Positions 49,463 through 61,650 of a stretch of 64,000 nt of DNA are shown here, piece by piece. This DNA comes from Juglans regia. Taxonomy: Eukaryota > Streptophyta > Magnoliopsida > Fagales > Juglandaceae. The position numbers were made by a program, and so were the translations under genes. The notes under the pieces were generated by a model that had not been told where the DNA came from, ran no database searches, and saw only the letters and a list, made by a program, of their open reading frames with translations. Where the stretch lies: the NCBI RefSeq assembly GCF_001411555.2, contig NC_049901.1, forward strand, positions 12,658,681-12,722,680. Reading direction: 5' to 3'. Every line of letters starts with the position of its first letter. Position 1 is the first letter of the stretch.

Positions 49463-52400
49463 ATACTTTATCTGTGAAATTGTAATACCTTTTGTGGAAC
49501 GAGTAATCTCAAGACCAAGGAAGTATTTCAAAGGTTCAAAGTCTTTGAGCTTGAATTGAAAATGAAGATATTTCTTTAAATCAGCTACAACAACATCTTC
49601 ATTACTAGTGATGATGATATCATCTACATAAACTAGTAATGCAATGAAAGAGTTATTTTTCCGTCGAGTGAATAAAGTGTGATCAGCTGAAGATTGGATA
49701 AAACCATGGGCTATCAAAGTAGAGGAAAACTTTGAGAACCACGCATGCTTAAGGTCATACAAAGACTTATTCAGTTTACATACAAACTGAGAGCTAGTGG
49801 AATTAGCTTGAGCAGAAGGCAGAAACTCCCCTTGAGCAGATGATCCCTTTGAATTGCAATGAAATCCAAGAGGTAAAGACATGTATACCTCATCTTCTAA
49901 GTCTCCATGCAAAAATGCATTGTTGACATCCAGGTGGTGCAAAGACCAGTTTTTGGATGTAGCTATGGCTAAGAGAAATCGTACAGTGACTAACTTGGCA
50001 ATTGGTGAAAATATTTCCAAGTAGTCCAATCCTTCCTGCTGTGTATAGCCCTTATCAACTAATCGGGTTTTGTATCTTTCCACAAAACCATTTGACTTAT
50101 ATTAATCTTGTAAACCCACTTACATCCAACAACTTGCTTGTTGGGAGGTAAGTGAGTTCTAGTCCAAGTTTTATTATCTTCCAAGGTTTTAATTTCATCA
50201 ACCATGGCATCACACCATTGAGTATGTTGAATAGCTTGTCTAAAAGATGTTGGTTCTTTTTGAGAAGAAATGGAAAGTGTGAATGCCTTATGAGAACAAG
50301 AAAGATTAGAATATGATAGAAAAGAAGAAATTGGATATTGAGTACCTGAGATATAACCTTTACTCAAAGAATCAGATGATGAAGTGGCCTTTGCAATATT
50401 AGCTAAGTTGCAATGATAATTTGCAAGATATGATGGATTTTTGTGAACTCTAGTGGACTTTCTAATTTTAGGATGTAGAGTAGCAGAAATAGGATTTTGC
50501 TGAGAAACAGTTAAAACTGGTATGTGAGTTGGAACTGAATTATTTATGGGCTCATTTATGGAATTGGAAAGAGTATCTTGAATAATCTGAGTTATAGAAG
50601 ATGTATAGAAGATGTAAATGTATCAATAGGAATAAGATCAGATGTTTGAGGAACTGGTATGACTATTGACTCAATGGAAAGATCATGACCAGTTTTGAAT
50701 GGAAATATAGATTCTCGAAAAATGACATCTCTAGATAAGAAGATGACATTTGTTTCTAAATCATAGAGTTTGTATCCCTTGGTGCCATATGGATATTCAA
50801 GGAAAACACATGGATGAACTCTAGGTGCAAATTTAGAACAATTATGAGATAAGGTGGATGCAAAGCAGAGACAACCAAATACTATAAGATGAGAATAATT
50901 TGATGGCTTTGAGAATAATATCTCATATGGTGTTTTATCATATAGCAGATGAAAGGGTGTTCTATTGATTAAGCTGCTGTGAGAACACATTCACTCCAGA
51001 AAACAAGGGATAAATTGGCATGGAATCTAAGAGATCTTGCCACATTTAAGAGATGTTGGTGTTTACGCTTAACTACACCATTTTGTTGGGTGTAGCAACA
51101 CATGTTTGTTGCTGTAAGACTCCTTTAGAAGAATAAAATTCTAACATATCAAACTCAGCCCTTCTATCAGTTCTTATAATTTTGATATGAATATCAAATT
51201 GTGTCTATGAGTTTGAAAAATGACTGAATTAGAGAGTGAGTGTTAGATTTATTTTTCATTAGATATACCCATGTACAACGTGGATGATCATCCACAATTG
51301 TAAGAAAATATCTAAAACTAGTAATTGACTTAACAGAGAAGAGACCCCAAATGTCACAATGTATCAAATTGAAAATTTTATTTCTGATGGAATGACTAGT
51401 ATTGAATGGGAATCTTTTATGTTTTGCCAATGAACATATATTAAAATTGAATTTTGAAGGAGTATGTATATCAGGCAACAACTTTTGTAGTGTTTGAATC
51501 TTATTGAGAGAAGGGTGGCCTAGCCTAAAATGTCAAAGATCAAAGGAGGGAAGATTTATAGCAAAAAATACACTAGAATCCATAACAGATTCTTGCAACA
51601 AATATAGCCCAGCTACTTGTTTAGCCTCTCGAATCGTCTTCTATGAGTGTAGATCCTGTATGAAGCAAAAATGGGAAAGAAACATAAAACAACAAGAATT
51701 TTATATGTCTTTTGATTGAGATGAGATTAAAGGAGAAAGATGGAACATATAGAACATTATGAAGAACTAATGAGTCTGACAGTTGTACAGTTCCAACATC
51801 TGTGACAGGAACACATGTTCCATTTGGCAATTTTACTGATGTGTTTATAACAGAGGTAATTGTAGTGAGATGCAAAATAGAACCGACCATGTGATCAGTA
51901 GCACCACTATCAATTATCCAAGAATTTGATTGCTTAGAAACAAAATCATGTGAGTTAATCATACCTGATAGGCTCAAAGAGTTTGAAACAAAAGATGAGT
52001 TGCTCATAGCATTCATTGCTGTAGGTTGAGGTGTTTGTGAGGAAGATTGTAAAAAGGAAAGAAGTTGTTGACACTATTCTTTGGAGAAAGGAAAATGAGG
52101 AAAATGAGGAGTGGAATCTGATGTGCAGTGAGTGTTTCATCAAAACCAATGGAAGATAATGAAACTTGATGTGCAGAAGATGTTTTGGTTCTTGGATTCT
52201 GACGATATCCAAATGGATATCCATGTAACTTGTAGCATCTATCAACTGTATGCCCAGTGAGACCCCAATGAGTACAAACTAGCTTAGAACGTTGCTTCTG
52301 ATAGTTCTTGATCATTGTTCCAGGACCATTAACATTCTTGCTGAACAAAGCAACAGTTTCAGTCATAAAAAGTGATCCTACCACCTTTCTTTGCTTTTCT

Positions 52401-53073
52401 TCTTGTAAAGTAAGAGATAAGACTCTATCAATGGGTGGCATTGGATCCATGAGCAGAATTTGTCCTTGAATATATGTAAAAGAGTCATTCAGACCCATAA
52501 AAAATTGAACAACATATTCTTTTTGATGTTGATCAATTATTGTTTTTAAAGCTCCACAAGAATAGTCTGGATTACAAGAACAACTAGGGATTGGTTTCAC
52601 AGCTGAAAATTCATCCCATACGGCTTTCAACTTCGTGTATAAGAACTAACAGAAGATTGATCTTGAACCAATGAAGCAAGATCTTTCTTGAGTTGAAATA
52701 GACTAGGACCATTACCTTGTGTAAATCTGATTTTCAGATTGTTCCAAACTTCTTCAGCAATCAAAGTGCTGATAACACTGGCAACAATTTCTCGTGTAAG
52801 AGAATTAAGGATTCATGAAAGGACCATGTTGTTGCACTGAAACCATAAAATGTACAAAGGATCAGACTGATTTTCAGGCTGAGAAAATGTTCCATCAACG
52901 AATCCCATCTTGTTCTTGGCATTGAGAGCTATCAACGTTGATATGCTCCACATATAGTAGTTCTCACCATTCAAAGGCTGAGAGACCAAGATTGAACCTG
53001 GGCTTTCTCCATGATGAAGAAAATAGGGATTGGAAAAATCCTCAAGCAAAAAAGGATTTAATGCAGAAGTCAA
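49463..53073 (-). pseudogene. Ty1/copia polyprotein, 3'-truncated and frameshifted
   Basis: Read right to left: gag start with NPYFLHHGESPGSILVSQPL and NGENYYMWSISTLIAL (about 53073-52816); gag with QFFMGLNDSFTYIQGQIL and a CxHWGLTGHTVDRCYKLHG zinc knuckle; protease with WIIDSGATDHMVGSI (about 51920-51870); integrase with IHCDIWGLFSVKSITSFRYF and [20 protein letters not shown]; reverse transcriptase with [38 protein letters not shown] and the catalytic [11 protein letters not shown] homology ends at SQIKYEK (about 49463). RNase H and the 3' LTR are missing. At least five frame breaks or stops separate the parts. It cannot be active, but all domains from gag to RT remain recognisable. Confidence 0.92.
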
Positions 53074-53086
53074 ATTCTTTTATTTC

Positions 53087-53096
53087 TCTGATACCA
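53087..53096 (-). other. Primer-binding site of the antisense copia element
   Basis: TCTGATACCA on the plus strand is the complement of TGGTATCAGA, the initiator-methionine tRNA primer site, placed between the gag start and the LTR. Confidence 0.85.
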
Positions 53097-53097
53097 T

Positions 53098-53322
53098 ATC
53101 AGAATAAGCAGAAAGAAAAAGTATTGTAGAAAAGAAGAGAGAAAACAGAATCTTGGAGAGAAAATGTATAAGCTTGTATTGTATTTTCTTGAGAACTTTT
53201 ACATGAATCAGACCTCTATTTATACACACACATAACTTGCTAACTAACATAACTTGCTAACTAACATAACTAACTTGTACATGTGTAACTCTTTACTGGA
53301 TTTTGACTTATAATTTAATAAC
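53098..53322 (-). mobile_element. 5' LTR of the antisense copia element (~225 bp)
   Basis: The stretch lies just outside the primer-binding site. On the minus strand it likely starts TGTTATTAAATT and contains TATAAATAGAGG, a good TATA box, near 53226-53215. The gag-proximal end lacks a perfect CA. A small internal tandem repeat (ACTTGCTAACTAACATA, about 53236-53271) is present. Confidence 0.65.
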
Positions 53323-53509
53323 ATTGCTCAAATTCTTTTACCGTTTTACGTTTTACGTCTTTCTATTTTAATTTTGTAATATAATGGTGATTTAATGAAG
53401 TAGAACTTCTAACTTGATTGTATAATGTAATATAATAATTAAAAATTAAAAATTATTTATTTTTAAATTATTTAATTATAAAAAGGCACAAAGCACTTTG
53501 TGTTCATTC

Positions 53510-53765
53510 AGACCTGATTTTTTTATTGTCCGGTCTAGAACCTAGGTAAGCAAATTCCGGATGCAGTTTCCAAACCGGGTTATACCTATTACCTAGGTAG
53601 AAAACTTACCTGGCTCGAGTAGGGCCAGGTATGATTATGTAACCTGGTACTCGGGTTTTATTTAAAAAATTGATCTTAGTATCAAAACAACGCCGTTAAT
53701 TTGGTAAACCAAAACAACGTTGTTTTAGGCTGAGAGTTAAAATCACTTACCCCATTCGATCTCTC

Positions 53766-53820
<55 letters not shown>

Positions 53821-53931
53821 AAATCCTAGTCTCCTGGCACTCTTTCTCTGCCGATCAAAGCTCCGTTGCCCAGTGGTCATTGTCTTCATCACTCTATTGC
53901 TCCGTCATCGACTTCAAGAACCCAAGGTTGG

Positions 53932-54005
<74 letters not shown>

Positions 54006-54430
54006 GGAACTTTTATAATTGATGGATTATTGTAACTCTTCCTCTGCCTATCGAAGGTCCTTGTGGCCGTCATCTTCATCACTCTGTGTTGCTCCGTTGT
54101 CGATGTCAAGAACCCAATATTAGTTTTTCTCCACTTCTCTCTCTCTTTGTGTTGGAGTTTTTATAACTAATGGATTCTTATATCTCTCTTAGCTTGTGTT
54201 AGAAGAGTGTTGGATTGGTAGATGTTCTATGTCCTTTTGATTCTAGCTTGGTTTGTTCTCTGCATTTTATTATTATGGACGATGTTCAATGCAAGATACA
54301 ACTCGGAATCCGAATTTTCGAATTTCAAAAACTTAGTTCCGTTTGGGTTCTAGCCCAAGTTTGAAACTCGGATTTGGTTTGGATTATGCCCGACTATCCA
54401 GACTGGAATCCGGGTGAACAGTCTTGCGCT
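53510..54430. mobile_element. Non-autonomous element, possibly hAT-related
   Basis: The outer parts are rich in CCGG/CCGGG words: 'TTGTCCGGTCTAGAACCTAG', 'CAAACCGGGTTATACC' on the left; 'CTGGAATCCGGGTGAACAG' on the right. They contain 'AAAACAACGCCGTTAATTTG', similar to AAAACGACGCCGTTTC in the hAT element near 59460-59480. There is no transposase. Ends and target duplication could not be fixed. The core carries a tandem duplication and two CT microsatellites (53769-53814 and 53936-54002). Confidence 0.4.
53845..54188. repeat. Tandem duplication (~150-190 bp units) with one expanded CT tract
   Basis: Copy 1 (53845-54039) and copy 2 (54041-54188) share 'TCTTCATCACTCT', 'TTGCTCCGT', 'CAAGAACCCAA', 'GTTTTTCTC' and 'GTTGGA.TTTTTATAA'. 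In copy 1 the CT stretch is about 65 bp. In copy 2 it is about 15 bp and interrupted. Confidence 0.8.
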
Positions 54431-57126
54431 AAAGGTGTTTTCAAGGAACCATAATTTCAAAAGAAGTGTAATTTGAGCCCATATCATGAGCTGTTTTCAA
54501 AGCCTCTCGACCCGGCTCATGTATTTGCATGGGCGCAGTAGTAGTTCAGCTTGTAACATCCCGTATTTTTTTTTAGTGTATTTTTTTTAATTGAAGGATT
54601 ATTTGTTATTAATTTAAAATTTGATTATCTTGTTTTAAATTTTCAGATTTTAGTGGGTTTATTTTTTTTATGATTTTTAATTTGTGAAAATTAAATTTGA
54701 CATGTTTCCTTAATATTAATAATTGTTATGCATTTAAATTTCTCTTAATTTAAATTAGTTTGTGGGTTTTAAAATTATTGTATTGTTGGATTTAATTATT
54801 TTATTTTACTTAGTCACTGTGTTTAAATTTATTTTATTTAAAACTGTTGTGTTGAAATAATTTTCGTTGGAATTTTGTGACCCAAGTTGTGAGATTTAGA
54901 CCTCATTTATTTTCCTTCATTTTTCTTTTTCCACTTTCTTTTTCTCTTTTCTCTTTTTTCTTTTTTCTTCTTTTCTTTTAATTTTCCGGAACTGCTCCCT
55001 CCCGCGCGCGACCTAGCCCCTCTCTCTCTCTCTCTCCATCCGATCCTTCTCTCCCCCAGCCCGCCGCCATGCGCCTCGGTCCGGCGACACTGCCCAGCCC
55101 ACGGCCTTCCCCACCCTCCGGCGACCACCCCCCTCCAATCTCAGCCCCTCTCGCGTCGCCGTTTGCCCCCACGCGCAACACTATGCCGCGGCGTTCCTTG
55201 TGCTCGTGCGCCGCCGTCGCGCCACCATCTCTTCACCACTTCATCATCGACCTCCTAACAACTTAATGAACCCATCCTTGGCTCCGATCTATCACCGGTG
55301 AAGCCCATCTATCTCCATCTCCGATTCGTGCTTTTTGGCCTTCAACCGCCGCCCACGCCGCTACCCACGGCCAACCACCACCACCACTAGCTTCACCGAC
55401 ATCCCTAAGCCCTACCCTATCAATCTCGGCTCTTCGTTTAAACCCGTTCAAAAGTGGGTTTTGAGACCCAAGGCCACAGTGCATTTCGCATTGTTTTGTT
55501 GCTGTGTTGCCGCTTCTAGCACTTCCGTGATCTTTCAAAAATTATATTATAGCATTGTAAGTATTTTTCCCAGAGAACTTTTGAAATTTAAATGTATTTT
55601 TGCGCTAATTCATATTTACTGTGAATTTGTTGGTTGTGCCAGACTGAGTCTGAGGAGTAAGGGGGTCGGTTGGATTGGATGATGGAGTTGTTTGTGTGAT
55701 TGGTTTATGCTATGAAATTTATTAGCTGTTTCGGATTTAAATATTGGTGTTTTGAGTTTGACGTTGGTCATGGTGGATATTTGTGATTTTTTTAGGAAGT
55801 GGTGATATATTTTGGGATTATGAGGGTTTTAAGTTTTGAGAAATTAAGATAGATTATTTTAGAAGTTTAGGCTTAAATATGGAAATCCGTGATTGATTGA
55901 AAACTTACAGAAATTGTGTGATTATTTTTATAGGTGACGATTTATAGTCGCCTCGACATTTTTGAGGAAAATTCTGAAAAGCTAAGAAGTCCAGGTAAGC
56001 GGGGTTCATATACTAGTTTTGCATAAAAGAAATGAAATGAGGTTGACTTTCAAAATATGCATGTTTGTTTTTGAAAAGAAATGATCTTAAAACAACCTCA
56101 GATGTTTATTCTACATATGCATAAATTTAATATAAGAGAAAGTGTTTTTCTATCATGACTGGTGTAGACATGAGCTAGTTTTGTGCACTTTATTTCTGAA
56201 CTATGCAAAAGAGCGAATAAGAATTCTAAAAATTTTGTTATGAGCCAATGAAAATATTTTGATTCCGTTTAGTCGAACATGTGAAGCGATCTAAAGCAAT
56301 TAAGTATTTTGTTTTGATATGATGAGTCATCTGAAAATCTTGGCATGAAGTTCTGATTCTGTATATGATTGTAATCAGATTTTTGATGAAATCTGTTTTG
56401 TTTTTGTTAAGGTCTAGCTACGGGTATAATGGTGGTTTATAACCCTACCACTAGGGCTGAAAACCGATCTGATCGGTTCGGTTTTCTCATGAAATCGAAA
56501 CCGACCGACCGGTTTATTAAGAGGAAGAAAACCGATCGAAACCGACCGGCTTAAGGGCTGAAACCGACCTGCTTTCGGGCCGGCCGGTTTCCGGTCGGTT
56601 TGATCGGTTTTGGGCTTTTCTTGGGCCCTTCTTTTGGGCCTTTGGGTCAATTCAACAAACTGTTTTGGGCTTTTTTTTTTTTTTTTTTTCCTTTTTTCAT
56701 TCTCCAAGTTCTTTTTGAGCTTTTTTTTGAGTTGATTTCATTTTAAATTTTAATAGTAATATCATTTATAATTTTCTAGTATTAGTCTATTTCTAACTAA
56801 CTATATTAATTATTACTTACTACTTATTACATAATTAAAAAAAATAAAAATAACTTCACTAGATGTTTAGTATTACTCAATACATATTAAAAAAAACAAA
56901 AACAAAAATAAATTGTCTTAAGCATAGCAAAATGCAACTAAAAAATATAACATAATTAAATGACAACAAATTGGATAATTGCTACTTGCTTCTTCAACTT
57001 CACGCCGTCAACCTCAATCTTCAATACTTGTCACGTTTGATTGTGTGCCCAACTCTATATACAAATATTAATAATAAAAATAAAACATTAAATGTTAGTG
57101 AATTTGGTTTATAAAAAATACTAAAA

Positions 57127-58590
57127 TTAAATTACAATGAAAACAAATAAAATATTACCTGATTCTACTATGAAGCTCTCCACATTATCCATAGCCTCCC
57201 GGATATCAATGGTTGTTGCTGGATGTCTTAACCAATTTTGAGTACAAATCAGTGCTTCAACAGTTCTCGGAGCCAATGAACTCTGAAAATGGTCAAGCAC
57301 ACGACCTCCCGTACTAAATGCTGACTCAGACGCAACCGTGGAAACAGGCATAGCCAATAAGTCTCGTACAATCCTCGCGAGTATATGATAGTTAGCCTCA
57401 TTAATTTTCCACCAAGTCAACAAGTCAAACGATGTGGAGAGTGCCTCACAACCATCTGATAAATATCGATCTACTTCTGTTTTGGCAATAGTAGATCCCA
57501 TGGCGGAAGATGCTTTATACCACTCATAGAACCATTTGGTCTCACGCCTGCCATTACCATCATTCATGGTTCTAGATGTCGGAGGGGGCACATATTCTTG
57601 GCTACTCGTGGTGGAGCCGAATTCCACATTATATTCTGCATACAAATCTTTCAATAATTGTTTCACATTCGACACCAACTCCTCAGCACGAAACTCATCA
57701 TGAACTTTTTTCAAGTGGAAAGTAAGAAGTCCTAACTTGCTTCGTGGATCAAGCACAACTGCAACTAACAAGAACAAGTTCAGCCTGTCTAATGACCCCC
57801 AATACTTATCATACTTCGTTCTCATATTTATGGCCATACTCCTCAAGCAACTATTAGGACTCTCGCTCAACTCCATCAACTCATTTTGGAGATCACAAAT
57901 CTCTAAAAAACTGGTGTTTGCTATCACATATAAAGACCCAGAAAATCTATTAGTAGCATCATAAAACATCTCCAAAAATTTAACAAAAACCCTCACGGTC
58001 TCCCACTCCCTAGCTTTAGGAGGCCCCATGTGCCCAGACCCAGTGCCATCATTAAAATAAGAGAGGTAATTATAATCCTCACTCTCCATCCGCCTGAAAG
58101 CCTTCTCAAACTTCTCAGCTGCCTCCAACATCATATAAGTTGAGTTCCATCGTGTTTGTACATCAAGACACAACATTTTCTTACAATCAATTTTTTCTTT
58201 TTCAGCACATCTCTTAAACTTGTCTAATCTTGCGGGAGATGAACACACATATCTAACTGCATTTCTCACCATTGTGATGGCGTCATTACACTCCTTCAAA
58301 CCCTCATTCACAATAAGATTCAATATATAAGCACAACATCTCATGTGCATATACTTACCCCCCAACAAATTTCCACTCAAAAACTGTTTCAAATATAAAA
58401 TTGCAGTATCATTTGAACTTGCATTATCAACTGTCACAGTAAATATTCTATCAATGCCCCAATCATACAAGCATGACTCAACATATCTCCCAATAGGGGG
58501 TTTTGATGACTGGGTCTCCCTCACATCATCTCCCAAGTTAATGGTTGGTGTTGATGCATCAACATCAATCGGAGACGACGAAGAATCCAT
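57127..58590 (-). pseudogene. hAT transposase lacking BED finger and first part of the catalytic domain
   Basis: An open frame of 487 codons. It begins MDSSSSPIDVDASTPTINL, which looks like a normal hAT N-terminus. After about 30 residues it jumps to GRYVESCLYDWGIDRIFTV and TVDNASSNDTAILYLKQFL, the second catalytic-core block. The BED zinc finger and the region with the first catalytic aspartate are absent. What follows is normal: HMRCCAYILNLIVNEGL, LDVQTRWNSTYMMLEAAEKF, LLVAVVLDPRSKLGLLTF (DUF4413), and the C-terminal dimerisation block YHILARIVRDLLAMPVSTVA, SESAFSTGGRVLDHFQSSLA. A GT at the end of VESG could splice to a short last exon near 57040-57000 (LGTQSNVTSIED). The frame is remarkably open for a deleted copy. 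It could not cut DNA but might still dimerise. Confidence 0.85.
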
Positions 58591-59711
58591 CTAATTATAA
58601 AACAAAATATAAATATTACACGTTAGTACTTAATACGTTATCACGTACATTATCACAACAGCTAGTTTGCAACATAGCAAACATCACAAGTCTAAGACTC
58701 TAATCTAAGTTTAGTTCATTCATCACATTTCATGCTTTAAATTCATTAATTCAAACTTTCAAAGATTGGTAAGAAATAAAATTAACAAACATAGCCTACA
58801 ATTCACAAGTCTATCACAAGTTATCACTAATCATCACAAGTTATCACACTGTAAGCACTAGCAGTGGCACTAAGTAGTGGCACTTGCCGCACTTCACAGT
58901 TCACATTTCGGGCTTATCATACTTCACAGTTCACTAAGCTCATTTCACAAAGTACAAACCACAATATTTTTACTAACCAAGGCAAAAACAGAGGCTATAC
59001 ATCATCTTCCTCCCAAAAAATTCCTCAAGAAATTTAACAATAACAACTTCAACGTTCAAGAAAATAAACCCATAAAAGATGAATAAAACTTATAGTGGGA
59101 TGTGGGCCGTGTGGGTCGTCGGCGATGAGAGAGGAGAAAGGGCTGTGTCGCTGTGGGTTGTCGGCTACGAGAGAGGGAGTCTGGGTCACGACTCACGGGG
59201 TCCGAGGAGAGGTTGAGGGAGTCTATATGGCCACGGGGTCTGGGGGGAGGGAGAGGGAGTCTGTAATCTGTACGGCCTATGGGGTCCGGGGAGAGGGAGA
59301 GGGAGAGGGAGGCTGCCGCTGGGAGCTGCTCGGGCTCACGAACTGGAAGGAATGAAGATTGAAGAAGACGAAATGAGAAGGGGGGGTTGGGTCGGGGTTC
59401 TAACCCTAGCCAAAACGACGCTGTTAGACCAAATGGCGTCCTGAGTAATTTTTTTTCATTGGTTTAAAAACAAAACGACGCCGTTTCATGTGAAACGACG
59501 TCGTTTTGTATAAGAAATATATTTTAAATATATATATTTAAGATGTCGGCCGGTTCGTCGGTTTAGACCGGGATTGAACTGCAGACCGAACCGACCGATG
59601 TCGGTTTCCTTAAATTCCTACCGCCGGCCGACCGGTTCTCTGCCGGTTCCTGAATCCAGCGGTCGGTTTGAGTCGGCGGCGGTCAGTCCGGCCGGTTTGT
59701 GTATAGCCCTA
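58591..59711. other. Right non-coding part of the hAT element
   Basis: This is the upstream part of the transposase gene on the minus strand plus the subterminal repeats. Contains 'AAAACGACGCTGTTAGAC' and 'AAAACGACGCCGTTTCATGT' words near 59410-59510 and GA-rich text at 59100-59330. No separate gene. Confidence 0.5.
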
Positions 59712-60413
59712 CCTACCATAGGGTGAAATATGGAATATGGCCTAGCCACGGGTATAATGGTGGTTTATAACCCTACTACGGGGGTGAAACATGGAATATG
59801 GCCCAGCCACGGGTATAATGGTGGTTTATAACCCTACCACGGGGGTTAAACATGGTATTGTCCCGATGTGATACTAAACGATGATATGATTATAATGTTT
59901 CAGTTTATAAATGACAACGGATTTTCTTTTTGGAATAAGTTTATTTTTCTGGAAATTTCGCTCTAATGCTTTTGTACAAAGTTTTGTTTCTGCATTCTGA
60001 AAGTAAATGTTTTGTTCTGCTTATCAAATGTTATAAATGCTCATGTTTACATGTTAGTATATGCTCTCTGCTTACTGAGTTGTTGATAACTCACCCCTTA
60101 TCTCCACAATATTTTTCAGATATTATGATGATTCAGCTGAAAATCAAGATTATGAGGCATTGGGTGAGATGTTTTAAGTGTAGTGGTTCAAGCATAGGAA
60201 GTTTTTTTATGAGTATTGTCGTATTTTATTAAGAAATTTTATTGTGTTGTAATGACTTGGCATTTTGAAAAATTGGTTATATTGAGGAAATTAGATTGAA
60301 TCGAATTTTCTAAATGATATTGAGAATTTGGAGTCCATTTTTTTATGTTGTTGGAATGTGAGTTTAAGTACTAGGAAGTAACTCTCCGACCCGTGCGGGA
60401 CTGGGACGTTACA

Positions 60414-60774
60414 CAGCTTGTATCTGTTTTGAATTGGGGTGATTAATTTATGGAACTGCTAGCTAGCATGCAGTACTTGACCCTGATCGTGATGATCATC
60501 ACTTCAGTATTTTATGTCCAAAACTGAAATTGATACCAGCCGTAACCATGCACGTCCTTCCTTGCCTTGAAACAAGGCCCATAAATTGAAATTGATAATG
60601 CTCCGGCCTGAACCTAATTCACACATACATGACATGACAGTTCAAAAGTGAGAATTGATCACCATCGATCCAGTGGTACTACTGATCATCATCATCTTGT
60701 AATCTAGTAAATGAAGACTTAATTCGGCCATTAAACGACTTAATTAATAAGTTGATTCAGTCATAAGATAATAT
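60414..60774. other. Unannotated DNA between the LTR-like element and the second CACTA element
   Basis: About 360 bp of ordinary AT-rich sequence with GATCATC-type words. Nothing recognisable. Confidence 0.5.
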
Positions 60775-60829
60775 CACTACAACAGAATATGTCTTTTGTG
60801 ATAGAGGAAACTGTCACCAAAAAAGGGCA

Positions 60830-61510
60830 AACCATCACTAAACGTATTTGGTGACGGTTTGAAACCGTCACCACGACCGTCACCTAAAGTGCGTCACAGA
60901 AAATATTTGGTGACGGTTTACTGTTCAACCGTCACAAAAAATATTTTTAGTGACGGTTGGAAGTGTTCCGTTCGGTACAACGTTCGAACGTTCATGTTTT
61001 TGTGACGGTTATAAACTGTCACAGAAAATAACGTTCGGACGTTATACCCGACCGATTGGCGTTCGAATGAAAGAATTTGACGTTCGCTGAATATCGTTCG
61101 AACGTATCATATTTACATTCAGACGTTAACCTGACCGATTGGCATTTGAATGAGAGAATTTTACGTTCCTTGATTATCGTTCGAACGTAATATATTTACG
61201 TTCGAATGTTAATGCGTCCGAACGTTAATTACAATAAATGTTCGAATATTTGTTCGAACGTAAACTTAAATGTTCAAACGTAGCGCGTATAATGTTTGGA
61301 CGTTATTTCGAATGTAAACGAAGGAGCGTTCGAATGCAAGTTCTTTGTTCGAACGTTAATCGCTTTACCGTTCGAACGGTTTGTTCGTTTTAGCGTGAAT
61401 ACGTTCGAACGTATAATTTGACGTTCGAACGATCAAATTGTATTTACGTTCGAACGTTTGTTAGAGTGTGAACCAACATTCGAACGATTTTTATTTACAT
61501 TCGAACGTAC
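60830..61510. repeat. Subterminal array of the second CACTA element
   Basis: Two motif classes occur. Near the terminus GTGACGGTT/AACCGTCAC alternate, with a hairpin GGTGACGGTTTGAAACCGTC (from 60851). Further in, 30 or so copies of TTCGAACG, CGTTCGAACGT and ACGTTCGGACGTT occur. TTCGAA is palindromic, so strand cannot be assigned. Confidence 0.85.
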
Positions 61511-61650
61511 AGATCAGAAATACTAATTTCATAAAATTTAAAAACATAATACCAATGTTATCATATTTATTACATACCCAATTAACAATAACAATGTCTT
61601 ATAAAAGCACAAAATTAGATATTAAAACTAGTCTGAAATATTGATAAAAT

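Larger units (their letters stand above)
56452..59711 (-). mobile_element. hAT element, 3.26 kb, with 8-bp target duplication
   Basis: The left end TAGGGCTGAAAACCG and the right end, inverted TAGGGCTATACACAAACCGG, form short terminal repeats. The flanks are CCTACCAC (56444-56451) and CCTACCAT (59712-59719), an 8-bp duplication with one difference. Subterminal zones (56470-56600 and 59540-59700) are packed with ACCGG/CCGGT words in both orientations. The element encodes an hAT transposase on the minus strand with an internal deletion. It sits inside the LTR-like element and is therefore younger than it. Confidence 0.88.
54552..60413 (+). mobile_element. LTR-like element (solo LTR or LARD) with 5-bp target duplication, split by an hAT insertion
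   Basis: It starts TGTAACATCCCG at 54552 and ends GGGACGTTACA at 60413. CAGCT precedes (54547-54551) and follows (60414-60418), a perfect 5-bp duplication as made by LTR-element integrase. Without the nested hAT (56452-59711) it is about 2.6 kb. No primer site, gag or pol is readable, so a long solo LTR is the simplest reading. Short frames at 55069-55682 are proline/serine-rich leader-like text and not credible genes. Sequences 'GGGTATAATGGTGGTTTATA' and 'ACCCTAC.AC' form a short tandem repeat on both sides of the hAT insertion. Confidence 0.8.

Noticed and set aside
55069..55682. Proline-rich frames inside the LTR-like element
   Set aside because: They lie inside an element defined by a perfect target duplication and look like leader sequence; no domain seen.
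59095..59355. Glycine/arginine-rich frame in the hAT element
   Set aside because: Made of GA-rich repeats (GRERES, GEGEG); lies in the non-coding part of the transposon.
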